From assembly GCA_052066835.1 (NCBI GenBank), contig JBQHRJ010000012.1: DNA of 64,000 bases; one strand, 5' to 3'. The notes beneath the pieces were generated by a model that worked only from the letters and a program-made list of their open reading frames with translations, did no database searches and was not told where the DNA came from. Of this stretch, positions 1 through 9,324 are shown piece after piece. Positions within the stretch are counted from its first letter, which is position 1; every line of letters begins with the position of its first letter. The position numbers were made by a program, and so were the translations under genes. Source of the DNA: UBA2821 sp902763335 (GTDB lineage: Bacteria; Bacillota; Clostridia; Lachnospirales; Lachnospiraceae).

Positions 1-49
1 AGAAGCACATACTGAGATGATATTGTGTTTCTTTTTTTGTTGTACAAGG

Positions 50-71
50 CTGGCAGGCATAATGATGCCAG
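50..71 (+). promoter_or_regulatory. small hairpin in the nuclease leader
   Basis: CTGGCA (50-55) can pair with TGCCAG (66-71) just upstream of the ribosome binding site GGAGG (80-84) of the nuclease gene. It may be part of the leader or the tail of an upstream terminator. No clear promoter was recognised in the first 90 bases. Confidence 0.3.
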
Positions 72-91
72 TATAAAATGGAGGCAAAATA

Positions 92-856
92 ATGAGCAGG
101 AATCGAAGAAAAAAATCTAATCCGGTAAGAAATCTGTTGTATGTGATTTTGGCCATATTGATACTGGCAGGTGTAGGTAATTATTTTCCGGGTACATATG
201 GACAGATAGGCCATCTGGTTGAAAAAGCATGGAATAGCATAGGCAGCGGTGGAAAACAGGTACAGTCTGCCGATATAGGAGATGTTCCGGAATATTCGGG
301 AAGTCCGTATGTGGAGATTAACAATAATGAGCCTGAGTTTGGTGAAAATGATATGATTACACAGCCTTTTGAAAATTATTCTGAGCTTGATTCACTGGGG
401 AGGTGCGGAGTGGCATATGCCAATGTATGCACTGATATAATGCCTACGGAGGAAAGAGGAAAGATAGGTATGATTAAGCCGAGCGGATGGCATACAGTGA
501 AATATGATAACGTAGATGGAAAATATCTGTATAACAGATGCCATCTTATAGGATATCAGCTCTCGGGCGAAAATGCCAACGAGAAAAACCTGATAACCGG
601 AACAAGATATCTCAATGTGGATGGGATGCTGCCGTTTGAAAATGAAGTAGCAGACTATGTGCATAAAACCAATAATCATGTTTTGTACAGGGTGACACCC
701 ATATTTGAGGGAGATAATCTGGTGGCATCAGGAGTGTGGATGGAAGCAAAATCAGTAGAAGATAATGGTGATGGAGTGAAATTCAGTGTATATGTATATA
801 ACATCCAGCCGGGAATAACCATAGATTATGCAACAGGGGAAAGTAAAAAACAGTAA
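92..856 (+). CDS. membrane-anchored DNA/RNA non-specific endonuclease (EndA-like)
   Basis: Predicted metal-dependent nuclease of the DNA/RNA non-specific endonuclease family, the family of streptococcal EndA. A basic N-terminus is followed by one membrane segment (about residues 14-30) and a linker, so the catalytic domain should lie outside the membrane. The core carries the motif NRCHLIGYQLSG, with H151 as the likely general base, and KNLITGT, whose N166 probably helps bind the metal. At 254 residues the length suits the family. The start is supported by GGAGG at 80-84, seven bases upstream. Known relatives degrade extracellular DNA for nutrition or process DNA during uptake; which applies here cannot be told. 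The gene stands alone and ends at a terminator shared with a converging gene. Confidence 0.85.
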   Translation: MSRNRRKKSNPVRNLLYVILAILILAGVGNYFPGTYGQIGHLVEKAWNSIGSGGKQVQSADIGDVPEYSGSPYVEINNNEPEFGENDMITQPFENYSELDSLGRCGVAYANVCTDIMPTEERGKIGMIKPSGWHTVKYDNVDGKYLYNRCHLIGYQLSGENANEKNLITGTRYLNVDGMLPFENEVADYVHKTNNHVLYRVTPIFEGDNLVASGVWMEAKSVEDNGDGVKFSVYVYNIQPGITIDYATGESKKQ

Positions 857-862
857 AAATAT

Positions 863-908
863 AGCGTGGAATATAAAGATATATTGTCATATTTTTATGT
901 TCCACGCT
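863..908. terminator. bidirectional terminator between converging genes
   Basis: AGCGTGGAA (863-871) pairs with TTCCACGCT (900-908), and an inner AT-rich stem extends it. It lies between the stop of the nuclease gene and the stop of the leftward PMT gene, so it can end transcripts from both sides. Confidence 0.75.
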
Positions 909-945
909 TATTTGCATAAAGAATTATTATAAAAATCTACATTAT

Positions 946-2778
946 CTATAAAACTAAAGTCCAGCTCTTAAACCATCTTAAGAATGTCTTTACAAATGCT
1001 TTGCTTATCGGCATACCTGACAGTACAGGGTAGAATAGTATAAACAGTGCAATAGCTATACCGCAGTATACAAAACATGTCGTCTTAATTCTTTTTCTAC
1101 GCTTTAATGCTCCTTCTCCGAGAGGTACACTGCTTTCATCTGTAACTGCATCAGAACCGGCAAGGCGGTACATACTAAAACCGATTAACAAAACAACAAA
1201 AGGTGTGCTCGGGAAGTAGTGGTACATAAATGTGTATCTTGTAACGAGAACCCATGGAAGGAACTGTGCCGCATACGAGATAAGTAAAAATCCGGCTTTT
1301 TTATCAGAATATGCAATCAACCTGTATAAGGCGTATGATGTGGCTAGTATTCCTACCCACCATACAGCAGGGTTTCCAAATGATGAAATACCTTCTGATA
1401 CTGTTGATGAGAGTGAAACTGTGTAAAACAGTACAGGACGTACAAGTACAGGCCACTGATACCACGATGATGAGTAAGCGTGGGCTGCTTTGAGGCCTGA
1501 ATGGTATGTAAACATTGTAATCTGATTTTCAAGCATTCTGTCAATAAGACTTAAGTTACCGCTGTAACTGATAAAAGGAATGTATGACAGCGTGTATATA
1601 ATTCCCGGTATTATTATAAAGAAAAGGATACAAAACAAAAGTGTTTTGACAGTGTATTTCGGGAAAACTTCAATAACATGGCTGTGGCGTATTCCGTCTG
1701 TTTCACCGTCAGGATTCATTTTGGCAAAGTGGTACTCTCTGTATCTTCTGTATAACTGATAGAAGAAGATTAATGCAAGTCCCACACCTGCATAACAGCC
1801 GGTCCATTTACATGCACATCCGAATCCCATGGCAACTCCGCTTATACCGAGTGGGATAAGCGTTTTCTTAAGGGAGCTGTCGTAAAACGACAATCGGATG
1901 TATTTATACATGAAATAGTACATAAGCATTATGAAAAATGTTACATATACATCGATGGTGGCTATACGTGTCTGCGTAAAGTGCATAAAGTCAAATGTAA
2001 ATAAAAGACAGATGATGGATGCGAGCCATGTCTGCTCAAACATTTTTTTCGCAAAGGCATATATAACCGGAATCATGAATATACCAAAAAGAGTTCCGAT
2101 GATTCTCCAGCCAAAGGGATTCATGCCAAATATCATTATACCGATGGATATAAAGATTTTGCCAAGGGGCGGATGGGTGTTTTCGTAGGTTGTGAGTCTG
2201 TGGATATATTCATATGCAGTACGTGCGTGGTAAATCTCATCAAAATATGTACTGTCCCTGAATGTTGATTTTACGGGATACATGTTCTGTTCATCAAACA
2301 GATTTGCATAATCATCGGCATTTACCGGTGTAAGTATATTTCCGTCCGGATCCGTTATTACGACTTCTTTCAGCGATGCTGCCGGTGATGACAGGGCAAT
2401 CATAATATATCTGTGAGCCGTATCTATATTTACGGTGTTCCACGAAAATACTGTTGATATCTCTGAATTGCGGTATGATTCCCACATGTCTGATGCTGAA
2501 TCTCTGCCGCTGACAGAGAGATTGTAATATGCGGTTTCACCCATGAAAAAGCTCACATTACTGATATCAGTTACATCACCCATATCAAGTACTATATTCT
2601 GACCATCAGTTCCTTTCCAGGCTGTCTGTGGAGCATAATGATAACCTAGATTATAAAGGGCAATGGCACTGTATATAATCATTATGGTTAACAATATAAT
2701 CCAATCTGCCTTACAAAACTTATGGTCTTTTTTGCTTCTTTGAAATTTGATAGTTTTCTTGCTCGTTTTCTTACTCAT
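946..2778 (-). CDS. PMT-family (GT39) polyprenyl-phosphate-mannose glycosyltransferase
   Basis: Multi-pass GT-C enzyme resembling dolichyl-phosphate-mannose protein mannosyltransferases. It should transfer mannose or a related sugar from a polyprenyl-phosphate donor to an acceptor outside the membrane. After one membrane segment (about 24-44), an extracytoplasmic stretch of about 130 residues, rich in predicted strand, precedes the Asp-Glu pair D180-E181 in YFDEIYHAR. The PMT signature THPPLGK (201-207) follows, then about ten hydrophobic segments. The length of 610 is normal for actinobacterial or clostridial PMT-like proteins. It is read leftward downstream of the LCP gene, but a strong terminator separates the two. 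The acceptor, protein or glycan, cannot be told from sequence. Confidence 0.85.
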   Translation of the reverse strand: MSKKTSKKTIKFQRSKKDHKFCKADWIILLTIMIIYSAIALYNLGYHYAPQTAWKGTDGQNIVLDMGDVTDISNVSFFMGETAYYNLSVSGRDSASDMWESYRNSEISTVFSWNTVNIDTAHRYIMIALSSPAASLKEVVITDPDGNILTPVNADDYANLFDEQNMYPVKSTFRDSTYFDEIYHARTAYEYIHRLTTYENTHPPLGKIFISIGIMIFGMNPFGWRIIGTLFGIFMIPVIYAFAKKMFEQTWLASIICLLFTFDFMHFTQTRIATIDVYVTFFIMLMYYFMYKYIRLSFYDSSLKKTLIPLGISGVAMGFGCACKWTGCYAGVGLALIFFYQLYRRYREYHFAKMNPDGETDGIRHSHVIEVFPKYTVKTLLFCILFFIIIPGIIYTLSYIPFISYSGNLSLIDRMLENQITMFTYHSGLKAAHAYSSSWYQWPVLVRPVLFYTVSLSSTVSEGISSFGNPAVWWVGILATSYALYRLIAYSDKKAGFLLISYAAQFLPWVLVTRYTFMYHYFPSTPFVVLLIGFSMYRLAGSDAVTDESSVPLGEGALKRRKRIKTTCFVYCGIAIALFILFYPVLSGMPISKAFVKTFLRWFKSWTLVL

Positions 2779-2840
2779 TTTCTTACCATACTTTCCTAAA
2801 ACATTTTAAATTTAACGTAACATTCACATTTTACCACAAA

Positions 2841-2873
2841 AAACAGAACCTGTCATCAGACAGGTTCTGTTTT
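2841..2873 (-). terminator. intrinsic terminator of the LCP gene
   Basis: A perfect 14-bp stem (2841-2854 with 2859-2872) and a 4-base loop are followed on the minus strand by a T-run. It lies 13 bases beyond the stop codon of the LCP gene and before the start of the PMT gene. Confidence 0.9.
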
Positions 2874-2885
2874 AAGAATTACAGT

Positions 2886-4385
2886 TTAGTTTGAATGTTC
2901 AACAACGTTTTCAGGAGCACTGATTGTTTCACCGTTTATTACCTGCTGCTGAAGAGCTTTTGCTGTTTCAACAGTTGACATATCAGGTTCCATAACATAT
3001 GCGTGACTGTTTGGTGTTGAATATGTTGTCTTTGAATCACCAAATCCGTCAACACTGTACTGTACGACATTCCATGATGCCATATCAGAAAGTTCCATTT
3101 TAACAAGGTCTGTAAGTTCGTCATTTGTCATGTTTGTCTCAAAACTTCCTGTTACACTTGATACAAGACTGTTAAAGTCGTTAAGTATTGCAGTTGAGCA
3201 AGCCTTATCTATAATGGCTTTGATAACTTTCATCTGGTTTTTTCCACGGCCTCTGTCACCGCCTGATACAGAGTAACGTTCTCTGGCGAATCCGAGAGCC
3301 TTTGCACCGTCCATATAGTTTTCACCCTGTTTGATTGCATAATTGCCGTGATATGTTGTAAATGCTTCGTCAGATACAACTGTTACACCGCCTAATGCGT
3401 CTATAACTTTTTCAAATCCTGTAAAGTTTACTCTGAAGTAATACTGTACATCTATTCCATATAAGTTAGCAAGAGTTCCCATCGAACAATCGACACCGTA
3501 TATACCGGCATGTGTAAGTTTATCATAAGCACCGCCTGATACAGTAGTCTGTACATAGTAATCACGAGGAGTAGATACAAGTAATACCTGCTTTGTCTTA
3601 GGATTTATTGTAGCGAGTATGTTTACGTCACTACGGCTTGTTGTAGATATATCACCATATACGTCAATACCACTGATATATACTGAGAACGGATCCTTAG
3701 TGATATTTTTAACACCGGTATCTTCGATAGTTGTCGTAAATGAAACAGATTCCACTTCTTTGATGCGGTCAGCAAAATCAAGATGGTTGTCATCGTCTGA
3801 AATAGTATCAACGAATGCTGAGTTTAATACGATGGCTTTTACTTCGCCGTTTAACAGTGCATCTGCCAGTGAAATCATATCACTGTAAGCTGTTGTTGTG
3901 ATTTCTTTTCCTACTGTTGTATTTACTTTGGAAATAGTGTTGTCTGTGTTCTTTCTGTCTATTGTCTCAAGTATACCAAAGTTGTAATCTGCAACGTCAC
4001 CAAGAGTTGTGGCAGGGTCATCTTTAAGTACATACACACCGATGACATCTGTCTTTTTGTTTGAACCTGAGATTCCTGAGAATATCTGGTTAGCTTTCAT
4101 TACAAAGAATAATCCAACCAGTAATATTATAGTTATGATTACAGCTATAATCTTTCCTGATAATCTGAATTTCTTTGAAAACTGTGAAAAAATGTCGTAT
4201 CCTAAAAATAAAACAAGTAAAAAGATAACCGGTATTAAATATTTTGCAGGTACCATGTCAACGTATATTACAAGTCCGATAAATACGGCTGTAACTATTG
4301 CCTGAATAGCTGCCAGTATAAACCCGAGTTTTTTACTTTTCAGGAAACTTTTAGATTTCTTGTTGCTGGAGTTCTTACTACTCAT
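2886..4385 (-). CDS. LytR-CpsA-Psr (LCP) family cell-wall polymer ligase
   Basis: LCP proteins transfer polyprenyl-linked anionic or capsular polymers onto peptidoglycan, outside the membrane. This 499-residue protein has three N-terminal membrane segments (about 20-42, 49-66, 79-96), one or two more than usual. An accessory extracytoplasmic region comes next, then the LCP core with VSTPRDYYVQ and the arginine-rich ARERYSVSGGDRGRGKNQ, which in the family binds the lipid pyrophosphate. The start is preceded by AGAGGC at normal distance. It is divergent from the polysaccharide operon that begins at 4759, so it is the natural candidate to attach that glycan to the wall. This pairing is inference from position. 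Confidence 0.9.
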   Translation of the reverse strand: MSSKNSSNKKSKSFLKSKKLGFILAAIQAIVTAVFIGLVIYVDMVPAKYLIPVIFLLVLFLGYDIFSQFSKKFRLSGKIIAVIITIILLVGLFFVMKANQIFSGISGSNKKTDVIGVYVLKDDPATTLGDVADYNFGILETIDRKNTDNTISKVNTTVGKEITTTAYSDMISLADALLNGEVKAIVLNSAFVDTISDDDNHLDFADRIKEVESVSFTTTIEDTGVKNITKDPFSVYISGIDVYGDISTTSRSDVNILATINPKTKQVLLVSTPRDYYVQTTVSGGAYDKLTHAGIYGVDCSMGTLANLYGIDVQYYFRVNFTGFEKVIDALGGVTVVSDEAFTTYHGNYAIKQGENYMDGAKALGFARERYSVSGGDRGRGKNQMKVIKAIIDKACSTAILNDFNSLVSSVTGSFETNMTNDELTDLVKMELSDMASWNVVQYSVDGFGDSKTTYSTPNSHAYVMEPDMSTVETAKALQQQVINGETISAPENVVEHSN

Positions 4386-4445
4386 TCTTTAGCCTCTTTT
4401 CTTAATTTTCTTTATTTTATAGGATGATTTTGATGTCTGAATCTT

Positions 4446-4569
4446 ATGATGCCGGGGGTGAAAGGGTGCTACGCACCAGCCGGACATAATATGCGTATTT
4501 TCAAGCTGGCTTGCAAATACACATATTCATGCCGGCTAGTCCCCGAAGGGGCTTTCACCCCCGCATCAT
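4446..4569. repeat. cloverleaf-like palindromic element, copy A
   Basis: This 124-base element can fold almost completely. The outer stem pairs 4446-4464 with 4552-4569, with one bulged base. Two side hairpins follow, GGTGC-tac-GCACC (4465-4477) and CCCC-gaa-GGGG (4541-4551). A central arm pairs AGCCGG (4478-4483) with CCGGCT (4532-4537), then AATATG with CATATT, GTATTT with AAATAC, and CAAGC with GCTTG. It lies between divergent envelope genes and upstream of the promoter at 4667. A diverged copy in the opposite orientation lies at 28698-28804. It may be a non-autonomous mobile element or a structured RNA or DNA site. Confidence 0.75.
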
Positions 4570-4666
4570 CTTATATCCTATTTAATAAGTAAAACGTAAC
4601 TTAGGTATTATACTACATATTTGACAAAAATCAAATAAAATTCACAGAAAAAATCAGGGTAAAGTG

Positions 4667-4695
4667 TTTACGGATAAACAAATATGTGGTATAAA
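4667..4695 (+). promoter_or_regulatory. promoter of the polysaccharide operon
   Basis: The -35 box TTTACG (4667-4672), a 17-base spacer and an extended -10 TGG-TATAAA (4687-4695) lie about 64 bases upstream of the first gene. GTTTA (4666-4670) and TAAAC (4675-4679) form an inverted repeat over the -35 box that could bind a regulator. Confidence 0.7.
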
Positions 4696-4758
4696 ATAGG
4701 GTAGTATAAACATTGGATAAATTGTTTAGCAATAAATTGCTTCGAAATGAGGATTAAT

Positions 4759-6177
4759 ATGTATCAGAACAGGAAAGAGACACAGAATTTTATTATATTT
4801 GCAGTAGATACGGTAAGCATTCTTGTGAGTTATATATTGGCGACATATTTGTGGGTAGTATTGTACAGGGGACAGCTCCAGTATTCGAGGGATACCATAT
4901 TTGATAATATGGGGATTTTTTTGTTTTCATTTTTAGGAACGATTTTATTTTTTAATGTAAATAAAGAATTCTTTAAAAGAGGTGCATTTGCAGAGTTTAT
5001 GCACTGCCTTAAGATGAATCTGCTGTTTGCGGCAGTGGTATCCATACTGATAGTTATAAAGGGAAGCTTTGGTACAATATCCAGAGGTGTTCTTGTATGT
5101 ACGGTGATTATTAATATTATATTGATGTGCGTTGGACATATTATGCTTCGCAGACATTTTATAAATGATGCGAACAAGAGTAAGAGTGTGAAAATGTTCA
5201 TGGTGACGACGGTGGACAGAGCTAACAAAATGCTTAACAATATGCACAGACACAGTGAGTGGTACAATCATTTAAAGGCGATTGCCATAATAGATGACAA
5301 CCTTAAAGGAACGGAGATATGTGGGGTTCCTGTTGTGGCAGATTTTAATAATATGATTGATTATGTGCGCACTGAGGCAATTGATGAAGTGTTTATAAAT
5401 GTTCCGTATAACACGGGAAAATCATTAAAGAACGTGATAATGGAATATGAAAATATGGGTGTTACGGTTCATTTAAATATTGAAGTTCTTGAAAATTTTG
5501 AGGGATTTGATAAAACTGTATCAATGCTTGGGGATATTCCTGTTATTTCGTTTGCAAATACATTTTTTGATTATAATAAACTTATAATAAAGAGATGCAT
5601 GGATATTGTAGGAAGCATAGTAGGACTTATTATTACCGGAATAGTTACAATCTTCCTTGCACCTGTTTTACTCATTGAATCTCCGGGACCGCTGTTTTTT
5701 AAACAAAAAAGGGTCGGAAAGAATGGAAGATATTTTTACATGTATAAGTTCCGTTCAATGTATAAGGATGCTGAAGAGCGAAAAAAAGAGCTTATGGATA
5801 AAAACGAGATGAACGGATTGATGTTTAAAATGACAGATGATCCGAGAATAACAAAGGTTGGAAAATTTATACGTAAGACAAGTATAGACGAGCTGCCGCA
5901 GTTCTGGAATGTATTAAAAGGCGACATGAGTCTTGTGGGAACCAGACCACCTACAGTAGATGAATTTAAGAAATACGAAGGATACCACAAGAGAAGACTG
6001 AGCATCAAACCGGGAATAACCGGAATGTGGCAGGTAAGTGGAAGAAGCAGTATAGAAGATTTTGAGGAAGTTGTTAAGCTGGATCTGGAATATATAGATA
6101 ACTGGTGTCTGGCTTTGGATATTAAAATACTTATAAAGACTGTTGGCGTCATATTTATGGGATCGGGTGCCAAATAG
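4759..6177 (+). CDS. polyprenyl-phosphate sugar-phosphate transferase (WbaP/CpsE-type initiating enzyme)
   Basis: Starts repeat-unit assembly by moving a hexose-1-phosphate from a nucleotide sugar to undecaprenyl phosphate on the inner membrane face. There are four N-terminal membrane segments, a middle CoA-binding-like domain, a re-entrant hydrophobic segment, and the catalytic C-terminus with KFRSMYKDAE, TSIDELPQFWNVLKGDMS, VGTRPP and KPGITGMWQVSGRS, the hallmarks of the bacterial sugar transferase family. The start at 4759 is chosen because GAGG (4749-4752) lies six bases before it. An in-frame ATG at 4747 has no such site and overlaps this one. It is first in the operon. The sugar transferred, galactose-1-P, glucose-1-P or another, cannot be assigned. 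Confidence 0.92.
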   Translation: MYQNRKETQNFIIFAVDTVSILVSYILATYLWVVLYRGQLQYSRDTIFDNMGIFLFSFLGTILFFNVNKEFFKRGAFAEFMHCLKMNLLFAAVVSILIVIKGSFGTISRGVLVCTVIINIILMCVGHIMLRRHFINDANKSKSVKMFMVTTVDRANKMLNNMHRHSEWYNHLKAIAIIDDNLKGTEICGVPVVADFNNMIDYVRTEAIDEVFINVPYNTGKSLKNVIMEYENMGVTVHLNIEVLENFEGFDKTVSMLGDIPVISFANTFFDYNKLIIKRCMDIVGSIVGLIITGIVTIFLAPVLLIESPGPLFFKQKRVGKNGRYFYMYKFRSMYKDAEERKKELMDKNEMNGLMFKMTDDPRITKVGKFIRKTSIDELPQFWNVLKGDMSLVGTRPPTVDEFKKYEGYHKRRLSIKPGITGMWQVSGRSSIEDFEEVVKLDLEYIDNWCLALDIKILIKTVGVIFMGSGAK

Positions 6178-6220
6178 ACAATAATGATAGCGCTTGTGCG
6201 CTTCAGAAATGGAGAGTTGT

Positions 6221-7390
6221 ATGCAGCACGTATTTATAATTGGATCAAAGGGAATACCATCCAACTATGGAGGTTTTGAGACATTTGTTGACAAATTGAC
6301 AGAAAACAGAAAGAGTTCACGCATAAAATATCATGTGGCAGGAATAACGGAGAACGCTCCAAGGGAATACACATATAATGCTGCTCACTGCTTTGAGATA
6401 AAGGTTCCGCCTATAGGAGCTGCCAAAGCAGTATATTATGATATTATGGCATTTAAATATTCACTTGAGTATATAAAGAAACATCATATAAAGCATGCGA
6501 TAGTGTATGTGCTGGCATGCAGGATAGGACCGTTTGTGGGAGAACTTAAGCGTGAACTGAAAGCTGTCGGCGGACATCTTTATGTGAATCCGGACGGTCA
6601 TGAATGGAAGAGAGGAAAGTGGAATTCTCTTATAAAGATGTACTGGAAGATATCAGAGAGACTTATGATAAAAAATGGCGAACTGATTGTGTGTGATTCA
6701 AAGAACATCGAAAAGTATATAAGAAAAATGTACTCAAAGTACAATCCGCAGACTACTTATATAGCATACGGTGCGGAAATAAAGAAATCACAGCTTAAGG
6801 ATGATGATGAGAAACTTAAGGAGTGGATGGACGATAAAGGTGTAAAACCGGGTGAATATTATCTTGTGGTTGGAAGATTTGTTCCTGAAAATAATTATGA
6901 GATGATGATTATGGAATTTATGAAATCCAAGACTAAAAAGGATCTTGTTCTTATCACAAATATAGAAAAAAATAAGTTTTATGAAGAACTTAAATTAAAG
7001 ACGGGATTTGATAAAGATAAAAGAATAAAATTTGTCGGTACACTGTATGACCAGGAAATGCTTAAGAAAATCAGGGAAATGGCATATGGATATATACATG
7101 GACACGAGGTAGGAGGAACTAACCCGTCATTGCTTGAGGCACTTGCATCAACCAGAATGAATTTGTTACTTAAAGTCGGATTTAATAAAGAGGTCGGTGA
7201 ACATGGTGCCGTATACTGGAAAAAGAAGTATGGTTCTCTTACAAAGCTTTTAGACAGGGTTGAAGAGTGTACGGAAGAACAGATGAATGAGTATGGAGAT
7301 AAGGCTAAAGCCAGAATAAGCAACAATTTCAGCTGGGAAAAGATAGTAAATGATTATGAAAAGATATTTTTGGAGGTAGAGGATGAGTAG
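6221..7390 (+). CDS. DUF1972/GT4-type glycosyltransferase (rhamnosyltransferase-like)
   Basis: The N-terminus VFIIGSKGIPSNYGGFETF is the typical opening of the DUF1972 domain, found in CpsF- and RgpA-like rhamnosyltransferases. The C-terminal half holds the GT4 donor-binding motif EVGGTNPSLLEALAS. It probably adds the second sugar of the repeat unit at the cytoplasmic membrane face. The start at 6221 is preferred because GGAGAG (6211-6216) sits just upstream; an in-frame ATG at 6194 lacks a site. A small hairpin (AGCGC-ttgt-GCGCT) lies in the gap after the previous gene. The last 8 bases overlap the next glycosyltransferase gene, indicating one transcript. Rhamnose specificity is only a family-level guess. 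Confidence 0.85.
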   Translation: MQHVFIIGSKGIPSNYGGFETFVDKLTENRKSSRIKYHVAGITENAPREYTYNAAHCFEIKVPPIGAAKAVYYDIMAFKYSLEYIKKHHIKHAIVYVLACRIGPFVGELKRELKAVGGHLYVNPDGHEWKRGKWNSLIKMYWKISERLMIKNGELIVCDSKNIEKYIRKMYSKYNPQTTYIAYGAEIKKSQLKDDDEKLKEWMDDKGVKPGEYYLVVGRFVPENNYEMMIMEFMKSKTKKDLVLITNIEKNKFYEELKLKTGFDKDKRIKFVGTLYDQEMLKKIREMAYGYIHGHEVGGTNPSLLEALASTRMNLLLKVGFNKEVGEHGAVYWKKKYGSLTKLLDRVEECTEEQMNEYGDKAKARISNNFSWEKIVNDYEKIFLEVEDE

Positions 7391-8414
7391 AAAACAATGG
7401 CCTTTGGTTTCTATTGTCGTGCCGGTTTATAATATTGAGCGTGATATATTAAATAAATGCGTTGACAGTCTGATTAATCAGACACTTGAACAGATAGAGA
7501 TAATTCTTGTTGATGACGGTTCAGAGGGAAAATATGCGCAATATGCCTATGAGGCATCACAAAAGGATAAAAGAATAAGATTTTTCAGAAAAAGTAATGG
7601 TGGTGTTTCTACAGCCAAAAATATGGGAATAGACAATGCTTCGGCAGAATATATTATGTTTGTTGACAGCGATGACTGGATTGATGAGGATTGTTGTGAA
7701 TATGCATATGAAACAGCAGTAAAGACGCAGGCGGATATAGTCATGTGGAGATATATCAAGGAATTTACGGGAAAATCAGTTGAAGTAAACGTTTATCCTG
7801 ATAAGGAACTTGATTTTGATACATGGAAACAGGAGTTTAATCCGTTTGATATGCGCCTGATGGGGATGTGCTGCATGAAGCTTTATACCAGAAAGGTTAT
7901 AGGAGACAGCAGATTTGATGACAGGCTTACGAATGGTGAGGATGTTGAACTGAATTTCAGAATATTTGAAAAAATGAGAAAATCAGTGTATATAAATAAA
8001 GCGTTTTATCATTACAGACAGGGTGATGCATCTGCTGTTCGTATGTATAAGAAAGATATGCCTGAGAGATATGATAAGACAATTATGACTATTGCACATG
8101 ATGTGAATAATTCTGAGAGGATGAGGAAGTATTTAAAGAAATCCTACTATGCATTTGTGGGAATATCTTACCTTATGCTTAATATGAACCACATATTCAG
8201 TCCTGCAAATAAGATATCAAATGATGAAAAGATGGCACAGTTAAAGCTTCTTTCATCAAGAAAACCATATAAAGCTGTTATATCTAAAGCAGAAGGTCTT
8301 GAACTTCCACTTACAAGAAAGATGGCTCTTATTTTTGCAAAATACAGATTTTATTATGGTGTATATTTTATTATGATGGTAAAGAGTATGATGAACAGGT
8401 CAAATAATACATAG
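7383..8414 (+). CDS. GT2 family glycosyltransferase
   Basis: A GT-A fold enzyme with the usual opening VSIVVPVYN, the acidic motif VDDGS and the metal-binding FVDSDDW (about residues 95-101). ED in NGEDVELNFR is the likely catalytic-base region. The C-terminal 120 residues are helical and could contact the membrane or acceptor. Its start overlaps the end of the previous gene by 8 bases and is preceded by GGAGG. It should add one sugar to the growing lipid-linked repeat unit. Donor and linkage cannot be read from sequence. Confidence 0.88.
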   Translation: MSRKQWPLVSIVVPVYNIERDILNKCVDSLINQTLEQIEIILVDDGSEGKYAQYAYEASQKDKRIRFFRKSNGGVSTAKNMGIDNASAEYIMFVDSDDWIDEDCCEYAYETAVKTQADIVMWRYIKEFTGKSVEVNVYPDKELDFDTWKQEFNPFDMRLMGMCCMKLYTRKVIGDSRFDDRLTNGEDVELNFRIFEKMRKSVYINKAFYHYRQGDASAVRMYKKDMPERYDKTIMTIAHDVNNSERMRKYLKKSYYAFVGISYLMLNMNHIFSPANKISNDEKMAQLKLLSSRKPYKAVISKAEGLELPLTRKMALIFAKYRFYYGVYFIMMVKSMMNRSNNT

Positions 8415-8433
8415 AAATATATGGAGGTATGGA

Positions 8434-9312
8434 ATGGAACTTTCCGTTATAACACCAGTATATCATGGAAATAAATATTTAAACAGATATATGGAAAGAA
8501 TGTCGCAGTGTGCGAAGTATATGAATGAAATAGAAGTGCAGATGGAAGTAGTTCTTGTAAATGACAGCCCGGATGTGCCTATATCTTATGATGAGACTAA
8601 GGTGAAAGGATTCGATGTAATAGTTGTTAATAACAGTGAAAATTCCGGTATCCATGCTTCAAGAGTAAATGGGGTAAATGCATGTCACGGCAGATATATA
8701 GTGTTTCTTGACCAGGATGATGAATTGTCAAAGAAAAGCCTTCGTTCGCAGTATGAGACTATCGAAAAAGATATTTCCGATGTAGTGATGGCTAATGGCA
8801 TTTTAGAGGCAGATGGTAAAGATAATCTTATATTTTCAAATAAGTTTTCCCAGTGGATTGCATCAAAAAAATTTGCATATGTGTGGCTGAGAGATTTCAT
8901 AGCATCGCCGGGGCAGTGTATTATAAGGAAAAGCTCAATTCCAAGAGACTGGAAATTTAGAATATTAAAAAATAATGGAACAGATGATTATCTATTATGG
9001 CTTTTAATGTTTGAAAATGAGATAGAGATGACATGTAATTATGAAGTTGTATACAGACATGTTGATACAGGTGTGAATTTATCATCCGATGATGATAAAA
9101 TGTTTGAATCGACTAAAGAGTTATTGAAAGTGTTAGATGAGTGTACATGGTTTGACAAAAAGACATTAAGATTGATTAAACGCAGAATATATTATAAGCG
9201 TGTTGACAGAAGTAATAAAAAACTGTTTATAAAGGAATCTATTAAGAATATTGATATATTGTTTGTCAATGTTATATACAGGATAATCTGGCGGGGATAT
9301 TTAGTTAAATAA
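8434..9312 (+). CDS. GT2 family glycosyltransferase
   Basis: A second GT-A enzyme of 292 residues, with SVITPVYHGN at the N-terminus, VLVNDSP in the nucleotide-binding fold and the metal motif FLDQDDE. DDYLLWLLMF is the likely acceptor and catalytic-base region. It is only distantly similar to the gene before it, so it probably makes a different linkage. GGAGG lies just before the start, and the polymerase gene follows after 12 bases. Specificity is unknown. Confidence 0.86.
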   Translation: MELSVITPVYHGNKYLNRYMERMSQCAKYMNEIEVQMEVVLVNDSPDVPISYDETKVKGFDVIVVNNSENSGIHASRVNGVNACHGRYIVFLDQDDELSKKSLRSQYETIEKDISDVVMANGILEADGKDNLIFSNKFSQWIASKKFAYVWLRDFIASPGQCIIRKSSIPRDWKFRILKNNGTDDYLLWLLMFENEIEMTCNYEVVYRHVDTGVNLSSDDDKMFESTKELLKVLDECTWFDKKTLRLIKRRIYYKRVDRSNKKLFIKESIKNIDILFVNVIYRIIWRGYLVK

Positions 9313-9324
9313 CGGAGGATATAG

